Shown one piece after another: positions 1 to 10,745 of a DNA stretch of 64,000 nt. Source of the stretch: Cyanophora paradoxa (lineage: Eukaryota; Glaucocystophyceae; Cyanophorales; Cyanophoraceae); assembly GCA_004431415.1 (NCBI GenBank), contig QPMI01000545.1, positions 62,001-126,000 on the forward strand, in the 5' to 3' direction. The position numbers and the translations under genes were made by a program. Under the pieces are notes generated by a model. That model worked only from the letters and a program-made list of their open reading frames with translations, did not search any database and had not been told where the DNA came from. Every line of letters starts with the position of its first letter. Position 1 is the first letter of the stretch.

Positions 1-176
1 ACCTTGCCTGCGAAGGGCGAAAAAGATGAGGGGAGGAGAAGGGAGAGAGCGGGGCGGGTCGAGAAGGGTGGGGGGAGGAGGGCGAGGGGTAAGGGACGGG
101 GCGGGGCGGGCGGGATCGAGGGGGGCTACGCACGCCAGTTGGGGACGCCGGCCTGCGGGTCAGATGAGCCGTCAGG

Positions 177-565
177 TCAGAGGGAGACATGCAGGGCCCA
201 GAGCTCATATGAGAGGCGCGGGCGCGCCTCGTCCTTGGTGCCGAGGACGTCGATGCCCTTGAACATGTCGAGCACGAAGTAGTGGCCCTTGACGCACGCG
301 AGCTCGTTCAGCTCGTGCTGGTCCTGGATCCACACGTGGAAGGGCCGCGCGTCCGCCCCGTTGTGGTTCAGCTGCGCGGCCCCTCCCCGAGGGCCCGGAT
401 CAGAAAGGGGACGGGACGGCCGGCGGCGGCGGCGGGGGCGGCGGGGGGATCCGGGGGCGGCGGACCGCCCGCTTGAACTTGGCCGCGGCGAGAGCGACGA
501 CCTCGACGTCGCGCACGAAGCGCTTCTCGCCCTTCGCCCTGCGCCGCCGGTGCTCCCCGAAGCAC
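177..565 (-). CDS. Unrecognised 3'-terminal exons, minus strand
   Basis: I do not recognise this protein. Two coding stretches on the minus strand read like real protein. The upstream one, about 475-560, contains KRFVRDVEVVALAAAKFKRA. The terminal one, about 177-372, contains HVWIQDQHELNELACVKGHY and then FVLDMFKGIDVLGTKDEARP, with the stop at 177. A GCGCAG acceptor lies just before LNHNGADAR near 372, and the upstream exon appears to end near 476. Composition is mixed (H, W, Q, N, Y, F), unlike the Arg/Pro/Ala shadow frames around it, which is the main reason to call it coding. I could not find an ATG start: the frame runs open to about 705, but only TTG is there and further small introns are likely. 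It would be head to head with the Rho-like gene at 1029. Confidence 0.4.
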
Positions 566-952
566 GCGGCCAGCGGGCCTGCGGCGAGGGAGCGGGCAGA
601 GCCGGCGTCAAACCGGCGCCGGCGACGAAAAGGACGCAAGGCGCTAGACTGGCGGCCCCAGCCGCGCTTGGACCTACTCACGGCAAGTGAGACAGTCCAG
701 GCCAAGACGGCCGACGGGCGGCGACGGCTAACGCTTTCGAAACGGCGCAGAGAACGGTTTTAAGCCGTGCCGACAGACGCACCGTTCGACCAGCAGCTGA
801 AGAGGCCTGGCATTGTCGGACGAGTTACCTTAAGCAGCGAGGTCCTTAAGTAACCCAGCTCAGAAGCCCTTCGATGTCGGCTCGCACGGCGACTACAGGA
901 TGCAACGCCGGCGACGGTCAGAGCGGGGCGGCCAGCAGGCGTTGAACTCGCT

Positions 953-978
953 CCCCCCCCCCCCCCCCCCCCCCCCCC
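953..978. repeat. Poly-C run (26 C)
   Basis: An uninterrupted run of 26 cytosines lies about 50 bases upstream of the ATG at 1029, in the presumed 5' leader or promoter of the Rho-like gene. Homopolymer length in such runs is often unreliable in assemblies. Confidence 0.9.
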
Positions 979-1028
979 TCGAGAATTTGATCCCGTCCCC
1001 CCTCTCTGGCCAAGCGGAAGCCGGCGAC

Positions 1029-3921
1029 ATGGAGAGCGACGACCTGCCGCCCGGCGTCGAGCACGCCCAGCATTCGCATGCACCAGCGGGCCCCGCATTC
1101 TTCGCCAGCGCGCCGCTCTTCGCTAGCGCCCCAATCCAGCGCCAACACGACATGGACGCGCCTCCGGGAACGGCGGATTACGTAGATTTGGACGAAGTTG
1201 TCCAGCCTGAGCCGCCATTCGTCGCACCGGAGCCCCCTCCTTACACGCCCGAACCTGCCGCTCTCGCAGCACCGCCTCAGCCGCCATCGAACTTCGCCAC
1301 CCTCCCACATCCGCCTTTCGCGTCCACGCCAGCGTTCCCGCAAGCCTCCTCGCCCCAGCCCCTCGTGCACGTCTCGCCAGCCGTCGCCGTGTCGCCGATC
1401 CCGGCCGCGGCGATCCCGCTCCACCATCCCGTCGAAGCCGCACCGGCGGAGATGCAGCTCGAACAAGCGCCGACCCACGCTCCCGAGCGGCACGCGGAGC
1501 GCAAGAAGACGGCCGAGCAGCGCTGGTCGGGAACCGTAATGGCGCGCCCCGCCCCCGCCCGCGCGCCGCTCGAAGCTGAGCGCCTCCGCAGGTGCACCAC
1601 GCGACTGCGGACCTCGCTGAGGCATGCGCCGCCCCGCCGCGCCGCGGGACGGGCCGCCCCGCCGCGCCCCGGCGCTGACTCCCGGGCAGGTCTGGCGGAC
1701 GGCGTACGCCGCGGACGGCTTCGATGTTGCGGGCGCCGACCGCGCCACCGTCTCCGACTGCCTGTGCGCGCGAGCGCGCGCGCGAGCGGGCGCCCCGCCT
1801 GCCGCCCGGCAGGCGGCGCTGAGGCGCGCCGCGCAGGCCCGAGGAGCTCGAGGGGAACGTGCGCGTGCCGCACCTCTCCGCGCTGCGGACGCTCTCGCGC
1901 TCCGAGCGCTGGACCTGCGCCCTGGCGCTCCTCTTCCGCGGGCCCGAGCGCTCGGGCCCCGACGCCCTCCTCGCCTCCCTCTCCTCCCACGCCCGCGTAC
2001 GCCCCGCCCCGCCCCGCCCCGCCCCAGCCACGTGCGCCGCAGACGCCGACGCCGGCGCAGGCGCTGTACGTTCGGCTGCCGGCGCACCGCCTCTTCGCGT
2101 TCGGCTGGGCGGCGGCGCGCGAGATCTTCCCCTCCCTGGCCGACCTGGCGCCCCCCGGGGGCTACGACCTCCTCCTCCTCGCCGCCGCCCCCACGCCCGA
2201 CCCGGAGGCGCCCGAGGCGGCCCCGCCCGCCCCGCCCGCCCCGGCGCCCCGGCCCGACGCCGACCCGTCCCTGCTGCTCCTCCGCGGGGACGCGGCCGCC
2301 TCGTTCGCCCGCCTCTCCGCCGGCGCCGGCGCCGCCCCCCAGGAGCCCCGGGACCCCCTCGCCTGGCCGGCCCGCCGCCCCCGCCTGCCGTACTCCTCCC
2401 CGCTCCCGCCGGCCTCCAGAGCGGCCCTGCCGCAGGCGCAGGCGGGCGCGCCCCCGCCCGTCGAGGCTGGCCGGGCGCACGTGCTGGCGAGCCACCCGCA
2501 CGCGTTCCTGAACCTGGCGGCGCACGGGTACGCCAAGTCGCCGCAGGACCTCTTCATCCACCCGGAGACCGTCGCCCGCTTCAAGCTCAGGGAGGGCGAT
2601 CACCTCGAGGCGAGTTTCCCGTACCCCCGTGCCTTTGTTTGGGGCTGAGCCCGGTGCAGGGCCCGGTGGGGCCGGCGCGGGGTCGGAAGAAGAACTTCCG
2701 CACGCTGGAGACCATCTACTCGAAGAGCGCGCGGCCGCCCTCGCCCCCGGCCCCGCCCAGCGCCCCCAGCCCGGAGCCGGCCCCCCGCGCCCCCGCCCCC
2801 GTCGCCCCCGTCGCCCCGCCCCCGCCCCCTCGCCGGGTGCGCCCCCCCCTCCTCCGCCCCTCCCTTCCCCCCCCCCCCCTCCTGCGCCCCTTCTGAAGCG
2901 TACCCCTCCGAAAGGCCGCCCACGGTTCCCGAGTGGGTCCTCCCCACCAACCTGGTGACTGTGACCGGGACGGTCCGCCCGCTCCCCGTACCCCCCGGAA
3001 AGCGCACCCCGGCGTGACCGCGTACCCCCCCTCAGGTGAACGTGCGCAAGGGGAACTTCGCGTTCGTGCGGCCGGGGCCCTGCGCCGGACCGCCGCCCCG
3101 CGTGCGCCCCGCCCGGCCCCGCGCGCGTCTCCTCGGGTTCGAATCCGCGCAGGACGGATTCCTCTCGGTCGCGATGGTGCAGCGGTACCGCCTCATCAAC
3201 GGCGACAACGTGGAGGGTGCGTACCCCTCCCGCCTCTCGCTTCCCTTCCACCACCGCGCGGCCGCCGACGCGGATCGGGGGGTACAGGCGAGGCGACGGT
3301 GGTCGGGGACGGGCAGCCGTGCATCGTCGACCTGCGCCTCGTTAACGGCCGCCAGGTCCCGAACCCCATACCCCTCATCCCCCCGACGGTCCGCTCCGCC
3401 CCGTCCCGCCATCCCTCTCCCTCTCCCCCCCCCCCCCCCGCCCCTCACCTTCCCCTCCAGCTCCACCCTGGGCTGGGGTACGCGAACGCGGCGGGGGAGG
3501 TCGCGTGCGCCGGGCTCGTCGCGGAGAACTTCGGCCCGGGGTACGCCGTCCTCTTTTTCCGCTGGCCGCTCCCTCGCCGGCCAACTCGCCGGTGCGCAGG
3601 ACGGGCCACCTCATGATGGCCACGGACGGGTACAAGGTGCACCAGCCGATCCCCCTAGCTGCATAAACGCGTACCCCCGGACCTGTCCCTGACCCCCCCC
3701 GCAGAAGGACCCGACGAGGAGCCCGTTCATCTCGCAGCCGATGATGAAGGCGAGCGAGCGCCAGCCCGCTCACTCCCTGTCGCGTACCCCGGGCGCCGGC
3801 GCCCTCTGACGCCCCCGCGGCGCAGTCGGAGGGCCTGCGGACGGGTCTCTGGGTGGCCGGCTTCGCGCGGCGCGAGGGCGGCCGCTGGGAGCTCGTTCGC
3901 GTCGTCTCCTGCCGCCCGTAA
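1029..3921 (+). CDS. Protein with two Rho-type RNA-binding domains, no ATPase
   Basis: Multi-exon gene from ATG 1029 to TAA 3919-3921. The N-terminal 170 or so residues are Pro/Ala-rich and acidic (MESDDLPPG start). Middle exons contain VWRTAYAADGFDVAGAD (about 1690) and an Arg/Leu-rich helix region (about 1840-2000). The exon at about 2055-2609 ends DLFIHPETVARFKLREGDH (2547-2603), which lines up with the Rho motif D-I-Y-V-S-P-S-Q-I-R-R-F-x-L-R-T-G-D; the next exon (from 2657) gives GRKKNFRTLETIYSKS, in the place of Rho's ERYFALLKV strand. The pattern recurs: VRKGNFAFVRPG (about 3039-3074, like GFGFLRS), then SVAMVQRYRLINGDNVEG (3165-3218), then GDGQPCIVDLRLVNGRQV. Later exons include GHLMMATDGYK and the terminal exon 3825-3921. 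No Walker A or B is visible, so this is not a Rho helicase. Introns open with GC or GTGCGTACCCC, so it is a nuclear gene, not contamination. An RNA-binding role is inferred. Confidence 0.6.
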
Positions 3922-4011
3922 CCCCGCCCCCGCCCACGGCCCCTGCAGCTGCCGCCTCTCCGCATAAACTCTGTCGTCGTTTCGTACATTCGATCGCGTG
4001 GATTCGGCGCG

Positions 4012-5706
4012 CTACCGTCCGAAGAGGCGGCCGAAGAGGCCGCCGCCGCCCTCGCCACCGCCCTCGCCCTTGAAGTACGCCTCCAGGTCCCTGCGAGGGC
4101 GCCGAGTACGGCTCAGGCGTCTCTTCGAATCCGGGGCCGAGCCGCTGGTCCAGCGAGCCCCGGGGGCGCACCGGCCCATGGGGCGCGCCTCGAGGCCCGA
4201 GGCGAGCTGCTCGCCGCTCCCGTCCTCCCCCACCCGGAACACCTGAGAGGGGGGGGGGGTATCGGATGAGGGGGGGGGGGCGGGAAGGAGGGGAGGGTAC
4301 GGGCGCGCCTGCCACTTGGCGGCGCTGGTGTACTGCAGGGCGCCCTGCACCGACGACGTGATCCCCGTCTTAATCTGTGTGTGTGTGTGTGTGTGTGGGG
4401 GGGGTATCGTGAGCTGGAGGGGATAAGATGGGAGTGGGGGTACGGCGGGGCGCGCCTGGACGGTGCGGAAGGCGTAGCAGGGGGCGAACTGGCCCACGAA
4501 GGCGCGCGCGTCGCCGCTCCCAAAGCCGAAGTCCTACCCCCCGGGGGAGCTCGGGGGAAGGGGGGGGGGGGGGGCGCGGCGGGCGGGCAAGGGGGTAGGG
4601 GAAAGCGGACCTCGTCGCGCCACATCCTGAAAAGAGAGAAAGGTCGGAGGGGGCGAGGGAGGGCCAAGATGGGGAATGGAGGGGGATACCGGTTGAGGAC
4701 GATGACGGGGCGGTCGGCGCAGTTCTCGTCGACGTATCTGACGCGGGTTGGTGAAGGGGGGGATAAGAGGGGGTACAGGGCCATGGGGGTAAGGATTCAG
4801 GGGTACGCACTGCTTGAACTTCTTTATCGTCTCGCTGCTGGCGAAGCTCACCATGATGCCCTTCTCCCCGTAGTTCCACACGTACACTGTACCCCGGGGC
4901 CGGCGTGAGGCGGGCCCCGCTCGGGGGCGCCCCTCTTCGCGCGTACCCGAGTCCGCCTTGTCCAGGTACCCCTTCTCCTCGGGCTCCCCGTCGGACAGGG
5001 CACTGGCGAGCTGCGGGGCCGCGTCACGCGGGGCCAGCAGGGGAGTCGTAAAGGGGGCGCGCCTGCTTCTGGATCGGGGCGAGGGCGATGAACTGCTGCC
5101 CAATGCCTCCGGGCCTGCGCGGGCGGGCGTCGCGCGCGTAACTCCAAGCCCGGCCGGCCGGCCGGCCGCTCTCACCAGTCATCCAGGTCAGTCTTGCCTG
5201 GGAGCGGCGCCGGGCGGGCGTTAGCTAAACGATGCAGCCGACGCGAGCGGCCCTGCGGCGCGCGTCGGGCGCGTACCGATGAGCGGGAGGGGGACGTCGA
5301 CCAAAAGCCTCGTGGCGCCGGCGTCCAGGTCGGCCCTCAGGGCTTTCTTGGCTGCGGCCGAGATCTAGATTCAAATGCAAGCCCGATCGAAATCTGCCGC
5401 GAAGGAGGCCGCCGCACCTTGTGCGATGGTCTGGTCCAAGGTCGAAGGCATGGGCGGGTCCGCAGCGGCCCGCGGGGCGAGCGGGGCGGCCGGCGACGGG
5501 CCAGCGGCCTCTCGCCTGCGCGTGACGGGCTCGAAGCGCCGGTCCGCGCCTCCGAAGATCAGCGAGGACGCGCTGCCGACGCCCGTGGCCGACGCAGCAC
5601 GCGCCGGCCGAGGCCGAGGCCCAGCCTGCGTGCAGGAAGCGTTCGGCACGGGCGTGCAGGACGTCCTCGACTGCACGCCTACGGGCGCTGGGCTAAGGAA
5701 CGCCAT
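4012..5706 (-). CDS. DUF1995 / LPA3-like plastid protein
   Basis: Eleven exons join cleanly in frame: 5418-5706, 5277-5351, 5176-5197, 5063-5114, 4947-5010, 4811-4886, 4690-4737, 4611-4626, 4456-4533, 4309-4374 and 4012-4242. The protein (about 280 aa) starts MAFLSPAPVGVQ, a Ser/Ala/Arg-rich plastid transit sequence without a signal peptide. The mature part opens LDQTIAQAKKALRADLDAGA, then LLVDVPLPLIGKTDLDDWPG, the Pro-Gly-Gly-x-x-x-Gln-Phe (WPGGIGQQF) segment, VYVWNYGEKGIMVSFASS, RPVIVLNRMWRDE, FVGQFAPCYAFRTVQ and KWQVFRVGEDGSG. This order (helix, W-P-G-G-I, N-R, F-x-x-x-Y-x-F, W-x-V) is that of DUF1995 proteins, which include LPA3, needed for photosystem II accumulation in plants. Exons 3 and 8 are only 22 and 16 nt. 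Several donors are CAG|GCGCGCC. It ends 90 bases from the convergent Rho-like gene, and its ATG is 85 bases from the divergent dehydrogenase start. Confidence 0.7.
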
Positions 5707-5790
5707 GGCGCGGCTGCCGGGCTGCCGGGTACAGGGTGGATCAAATTCCTTGAGGCCAGCGAAGAGTCAGCTGCAGCCCAGCAGGCCAGC

Positions 5791-7408
5791 ATGGGCGGAA
5801 TCTACTCGCGCCGCGTCGATCCGGCCGCGCGCCTTGACGGGAAGACCGCCATAGTGACAGGCTCTAACTGCGGCATCGGACTAGAAATCGCACGCGAGCT
5901 GTGCAGCCGAGGGGCTCACGTTGTGCTGGGTGCGCTCCTTCGTCTTGCTAAACGCACGTGCAGGCAGACCGCCGATGCGTCGCCGCAGCCTGCCGGAGCA
6001 AGCCGCGCGCGGAGGAGGCGCTGAAGGTCATCGCGAGCGACAAGGCCGCGGCCACAGGCTCCAGTTGGGGCGCCGCGGAGTTCGCGCACCTCGACCTGCA
6101 AAGCCTCGACGTGCGCTTTGCGCGGCCGCGGGGCTTGCGCGCGAGCGTTTCGCTCGGCGCCGACGTCGACTGACGTCGCGCTGCAGAGCGTGCGGAGCTT
6201 CGCCGAGTCGTGGAAGAAGTCGGGACGAAAGCTGGATGTCCTTGTCTGCAACGCGGGCCTCAACACGAAGGAGGAGACGTGTGCACGCGCGATCCGATCC
6301 CATCCGCGCGCCCCTAAGCGCGCCCTTCGCCCTCGCGCGCGCTCACGCATGAGCCGCGCGCGCGCGGCCGCGGCCGCCTCCAGAGTGACGGGGGACGGGT
6401 TCGAGCTGACCTTCCAGGTCAACTACCTCGGGCACTTCCTCCTCAGTCTGCCCCCCCCCTCCCCCTCCCCCCCCCCTCTCTCTTCCGCCCTTCTCTCTCT
6501 TACGGCGGCGCGCCCGCAGCGGCGCTCCTGCTGGACACGCTGAGGAGCAGCGGCACGAAGGAGGACCCCGCGCGCGTCGTGAACCTCTCCTCCTGCATGC
6601 ACCGGTGCCCCCCTCCCCGCCGTCGCGCCGTACCCCGCCCGCCCATGAGCCTCCCCCCCCAGATATGGCCATGCGGACTTCGAGAGCTTCGCGCGGAGGC
6701 CGTACCCCGGGTCGCCCTACGGGAACTCGAAGCTGGCGCAGGTCTGGTCGACGCGCGCGCTGGCGAGGCGCCTCGAGGGCTCCGCGGTCACAGTAAACAG
6801 CTGCCACCCGGGCGCCGTCAACAGGCGCGCGCCCCGCCGGCCCCCCTCTCTTCGCTTCCCGCAGGCGGCCGGCTCTGACCCTCTGCCCCCCAGCGAGATC
6901 TGGCGCTTCTTCAGCAGGTCCCCCCCCCCCCCCCCCCCCTCTCTCCTCCGCCCCCGCCTGAGCCGGCGGGCAGGCCGGCGGCGGCGGTGATCCGGCCCCT
7001 GATGTCCCTATTCTTCATGAGCACGCGGGCCGGGGCCCAGAACCCCGTGTTCGTCGCAGCCTCCCCCTCCCTCGCCCGCACTTCCGGCGCCCACTTCGTG
7101 CGCAAGCGAGGAGGAATGGGGTACCCCCAGGACTCACTCAGGGCGCCGCAGAACCCGACGTGGGGCGGGCCCTACACGGAGCTCGTCGCGTGGCTCTTCC
7201 CCGTGCTGGGGGGGTACCTCGGCTCCTTCGAGACGGCGCCCTGCGCCCTCGCGCGGGACGACGCCCTCTGCGACCGCTTCCTGTACCCCCCTTGCTCCCC
7301 GCGTTTCGGCCTGAGCTTCGTTCGCAATTGAGCTTCGTTCGCAGGGCGCGGAGCCTCGAGTGGGCCGGCCTCGACGCGTCCGTCCTGGAGGGCAAGAAGG
7401 GCCGGTAG
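5791..7408 (+). CDS. Short-chain dehydrogenase/reductase, retinol-dehydrogenase/WWOX-like
   Basis: NAD(P)-dependent oxidoreductase of the classical/extended SDR superfamily; substrate unknown. Exons: 5791-5929, 5989-6110, 6187-6278, 6384-6445, 6520-6604, 6663-6824, 6894-6917, 6974 to about 7284 (possibly broken by one more short intron at 7121) and about 7345-7408. Visible motifs in order: the Rossmann dinucleotide site TGSNCGIGLEIARELCSRGA (residues about 22-41, T-G-x3-G-x-G), DVLVCNAGLN (the NAG motif), GFELTFQVNYLGHFLL, RVVNLSSCMH (the catalytic Ser region), SPYGNSKLAQVW (catalytic Y-x3-K) and VNSCHPGAVN. That is the complete catalytic set, so the enzyme should be active. The gap between the NAG exon and VTGDGF joins exactly at 6278/6384. 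One donor is GC (6824). Start chosen at the first ATG before the Rossmann motif. The N-terminus has no clear signal or transit peptide. Confidence 0.85.
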
Positions 7409-7429
7409 GGGGCGCGGCGTCAAGGACAG

Positions 7430-8030
7430 CGCGGCCCGCCGCGAGAATCGAACGCCGCAGTCTTCGTTTCTTGAACCCTATAGCCTCGTAGCATGAAATG
7501 ACTCATTTCGAACTGGCACGATCACGCGGGCGAGCTCACTTACATAACTGCATCGCGTTAAATCATCAACTGGGGCACTTCAGCTTCTGTCCATGGATGA
7601 TATCGATGGATATATAAAGCTAAATTAAAGGGGCGAATCGAACCTAATTGTGAGGCCTCGGGCCTGCCTCCTTGCTCTTGATGCACTCGCGATCGATATC
7701 GATCAGACTAGCTGCGTTTATGCAACTTGTGCAACTCTCACTCACTGAGAGTCAAGCTTTGTGTACGCACGCCGCAGTCTTTGTTGATTGAATCCTATGA
7801 GATGAAATCATGATCACTCAGTTTGAATTGGCACAATCACGTGGGCGAGCTTACAAGCTTACGTACATAACTGCATCGCGTTTGAGTATAAACTGGGGCA
7901 CTACCAGATGATGGATAGAGGAGCAAAGCGAAGGCCAGCGAAAGCCTCCTTCACTTGCTCTTAATGCACTCGATCAGACTGCGTATATGCAACTCTCACT
8001 CAAGCGTTGTATCGTACACTCTGCACGCGC
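7430..8030. repeat. Diverged tandem duplication of about 320 bp in the 3'-3' intergenic gap
   Basis: The segment from about 7450 (GCCGCAGTCTTCGTTTCTTG) recurs from about 7770 with substitutions and small indels. Shared landmarks are the ACATAACTGCATCGCGTT block (7543 and 7866), AACTGGGGCACT and GCTCTTGATGCACTCG/GCTCTTAATGCACTCG. It is AT-richer than the flanking genes and lies between the dehydrogenase stop and the receptor stop. No open frame or RNA gene is supported here. Confidence 0.75.
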
Positions 8031-8203
8031 GGCGCGCGCGTGAAGATGAAAGAAGAAAGGGTACCTAAATGAAACTAGGGTTGCTATATATAGCTACGGC
8101 AGCCTCCGGCGAAGCCAGCGACCCGCTGGATCAGCCGGGCCCGCCGGAACCAATGAAACGTCGTCGCCGGCCGCGTGTGTGCGGCCGGCGGCGGCGGCGG
8201 GGG

Positions 8204-10713
8204 CTACGAGGGCGGGGGCGAGCGGGGGCGGGGGGAGTCGCCCTCGTGGGTCGGGGTGGAGGGCATGGCGAGGCTGAGCTCGAGGACGGGGTGGTGGTGG
8301 CGGGGGCCGCCGGGAGGCCCCAAGCTTAAGTCCACGCTGAGCGAGCGCGCAATGCCCGCGGAGGCCTCCGGCGCAGCCGGGGGCGGGGCGGGGGACGGCG
8401 AGTGGAGGGGCAGGGCTGCGGGGGCCGGAGCCGAGCGCGGGGCGAGGGGCTCCAGGCGGGGGGGCCCGTGGACGCCCTGCGGCACTCCGGGCGGGTGTGC
8501 GTGCAGGGGCGCCCCGTCGCTCTGCCGCCGGACGCCGGGCGCCGGCGCCGCCGGCCCCGATCCCGACGTGAGCTTGCCGAGGGAGCGCAGGGAGACCGAG
8601 CCTCCGCCCGGGTACGCGGGCAGCGGGCCGGAGCTGGGCGCGACGAGCGTCCACGAGGCGGCGTCCCCCGCGAAGGAGGAGGCGGAGGAGGCGGGCCCCC
8701 CGAGGGCGCTGCCGGAGAGCAGCGGCAGCGGGCCCGAGCCGTGCGCCGAGGCGTTGGGCGAGCGCTCCGCGAGGGGCAGGGGGGAGGAGGCGGCGGGGGG
8801 TACCGCGACCTCGAGGTCGGGCGAGTCGCGCTCGGCGTGCGTGGCGAGGACGGCGAGGCCGCCCGAGAGGGGCGCGGGGCCCGCCCCCAGGCGCTCGAGC
8901 GAGCGGGAGGGCCGGCGGTGCGGGCCGTGGGAAGCCGGCTCGGGCTTGCCCTGGGCGTGCCGGGCGGCGCCGGCGGCGGAAGGGAGGGAGAGGGAGGTGC
9001 CCGGGCCCTCGCGGGGCGGGGCGGGGAAGGCCGCCGGCTCCGCGGCCGGCGAGTAGGCCGGGGGCGACTCCGGGGGCGACCGCCCGCCCCCCCCGCCCCG
9101 CCCCGTCCTGCGGACCGGGCCGGCGGGTGAGGAGGGCGCGGGACGGGGGGCCGGCGCCCGCGCGCACCGGAGCTCGGACTCCCGTGGGCCCTCCAGGGCC
9201 CGGGGTGTCTTCTTCTTCGACCGGAACCTGCCGGCCCCGCGCCCTCAACAGCGCGCCGAGCCTTTACGAGTGGGGGTACGCGCACCGCCGGGAGAGGGCG
9301 CGCAGGGCGGCGGCCGGCCGCGCGGCGACAACGATGTACGCCAACGCGAAGGCCACGTACCCCTGCAGCCGAAGCGAACGTCAGCGGGCTGGGAGCTGGG
9401 CTCGAGAGGGGGGGCGTAGGTGCGGACGGTGAGGAGGGCGATGGCGAGGCCGGCGAGGGCCGCCTGCTCCACCCCCCGCTTGCTCCTGCGAGCGAAGCCT
9501 CGCGCTACCCCCCCGGGGCCCGGGGGGGGGGGGAAGCGCACGTCTCGCCGGCGACGGCGACGACGATGATGAAGGTGGCGGCCTGCACGATGGCCCCCAC
9601 GATCTCCAGCCGGTTCGCCCGCGCCGAGAGGTACGGCCGGTCCGTCGCCAGCCCCACAGCGCTCCCCATCGTGATTCTGCGCTCCGCGTGAGAGGGGGCC
9701 GCGCGGGGCGGGGCGGGGGGGGGGGGAGGAATGGGGGGTACACACATGGCGAAGACGAGCGCCCGCACGACCGCGTAGGACTGCAGGAGGGCCACTGGGG
9801 GGGTAGGAGTCGGAAGGGGGGGGGAGAAGCTGGCGGGGGGTACGGGACGGCGCGCACGGGAGAGGAAGAGGGCGAGGGAGCGAAGGGAGAGGAGCGCGTT
9901 CCAGAGCTCCTTGCCGGGCCTGAGGATGGGGGAGGGGGTGTGAGGCGCGAATGGGGGTACAGGGAATGAAGGGCGGGGGGTACCTGAAGACGCGCGTCTG
10001 GACGCGCCAGGCGGCGACTAGGGCCGTGGGGAGGGCCCGGATGTACCCCTCCCTGCGCGGACAGCGGCGGTCAGGGCGGGCCGAAGTGCGCCCTCGCTTA
10101 GAGCTCCAGTGCAGCCCGCAAGAGATTCCTCATCGGCGGGGGCGCACTTTGCGAGGGCGGGCATGACGATGAAGAAGAGGGGCAGGCCGGCGGTGTAGAA
10201 GAGGAGGGAGAGGAGCGAGGCGGGAAGGAGGCCGTTCCACGTCGCGCTGCGGCAGAAGACCGAGGGCGCGTCCTGCCACGTCGTCCGCCCGTCCGGCTGC
10301 GGGTAGCACAGGAAGAGCCGGATCGCGTTCGAGCTCAGCGGCACGTACTGCGGAGGCGAGGAAGGGGGGAATGAGCCCGGGGGGGGGGATGGAGCGCGAG
10401 GGGGGTACGCACGAGGGCCTTGACGGTGACGACGACGCCGGAGAGGGCGAGGGAGGCGGGGCGGCGGGCGGTCCTCGCGAGGGGCAGGAGCAGTACCCCC
10501 ACGAAGAAGGGGAGGAAGAAGACGAGCCAGCCTTTCGTCACCAGCGTCATCCCCAGGCACTCCAGCTGGGAGGGGGGGAAGAGTCGGGAGGGGGGGGGGG
10601 AAGGCGCAGGAGGGTAGGGGGGCACCTGGAGGAAGCCGAGGGAGAGGTTCGTGAGGGCGAAGCCGGCGAACGCGACGCGCGCCTCCTCCCCCAGTGCAGC
10701 TGCTCCAGGTCCT

Positions 10714-10745
<32 letters not shown>

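Noticed and set aside
918-3254. A 778-codon minus-strand frame opposite the Rho-like gene
   Set aside because: Arg/Gly-rich composition typical of an antisense shadow in GC-rich DNA; no motif.
2547-3921. Bacterial contamination as the source of the Rho-like gene
   Set aside because: The domain is interrupted by several introns with the same donor style as neighbouring genes.
7620-7690. Minus-strand tRNA gene (T-arm-like AGGTTCGATTCG)
   Set aside because: No matching A box, acceptor stem or anticodon arm could be built around it.
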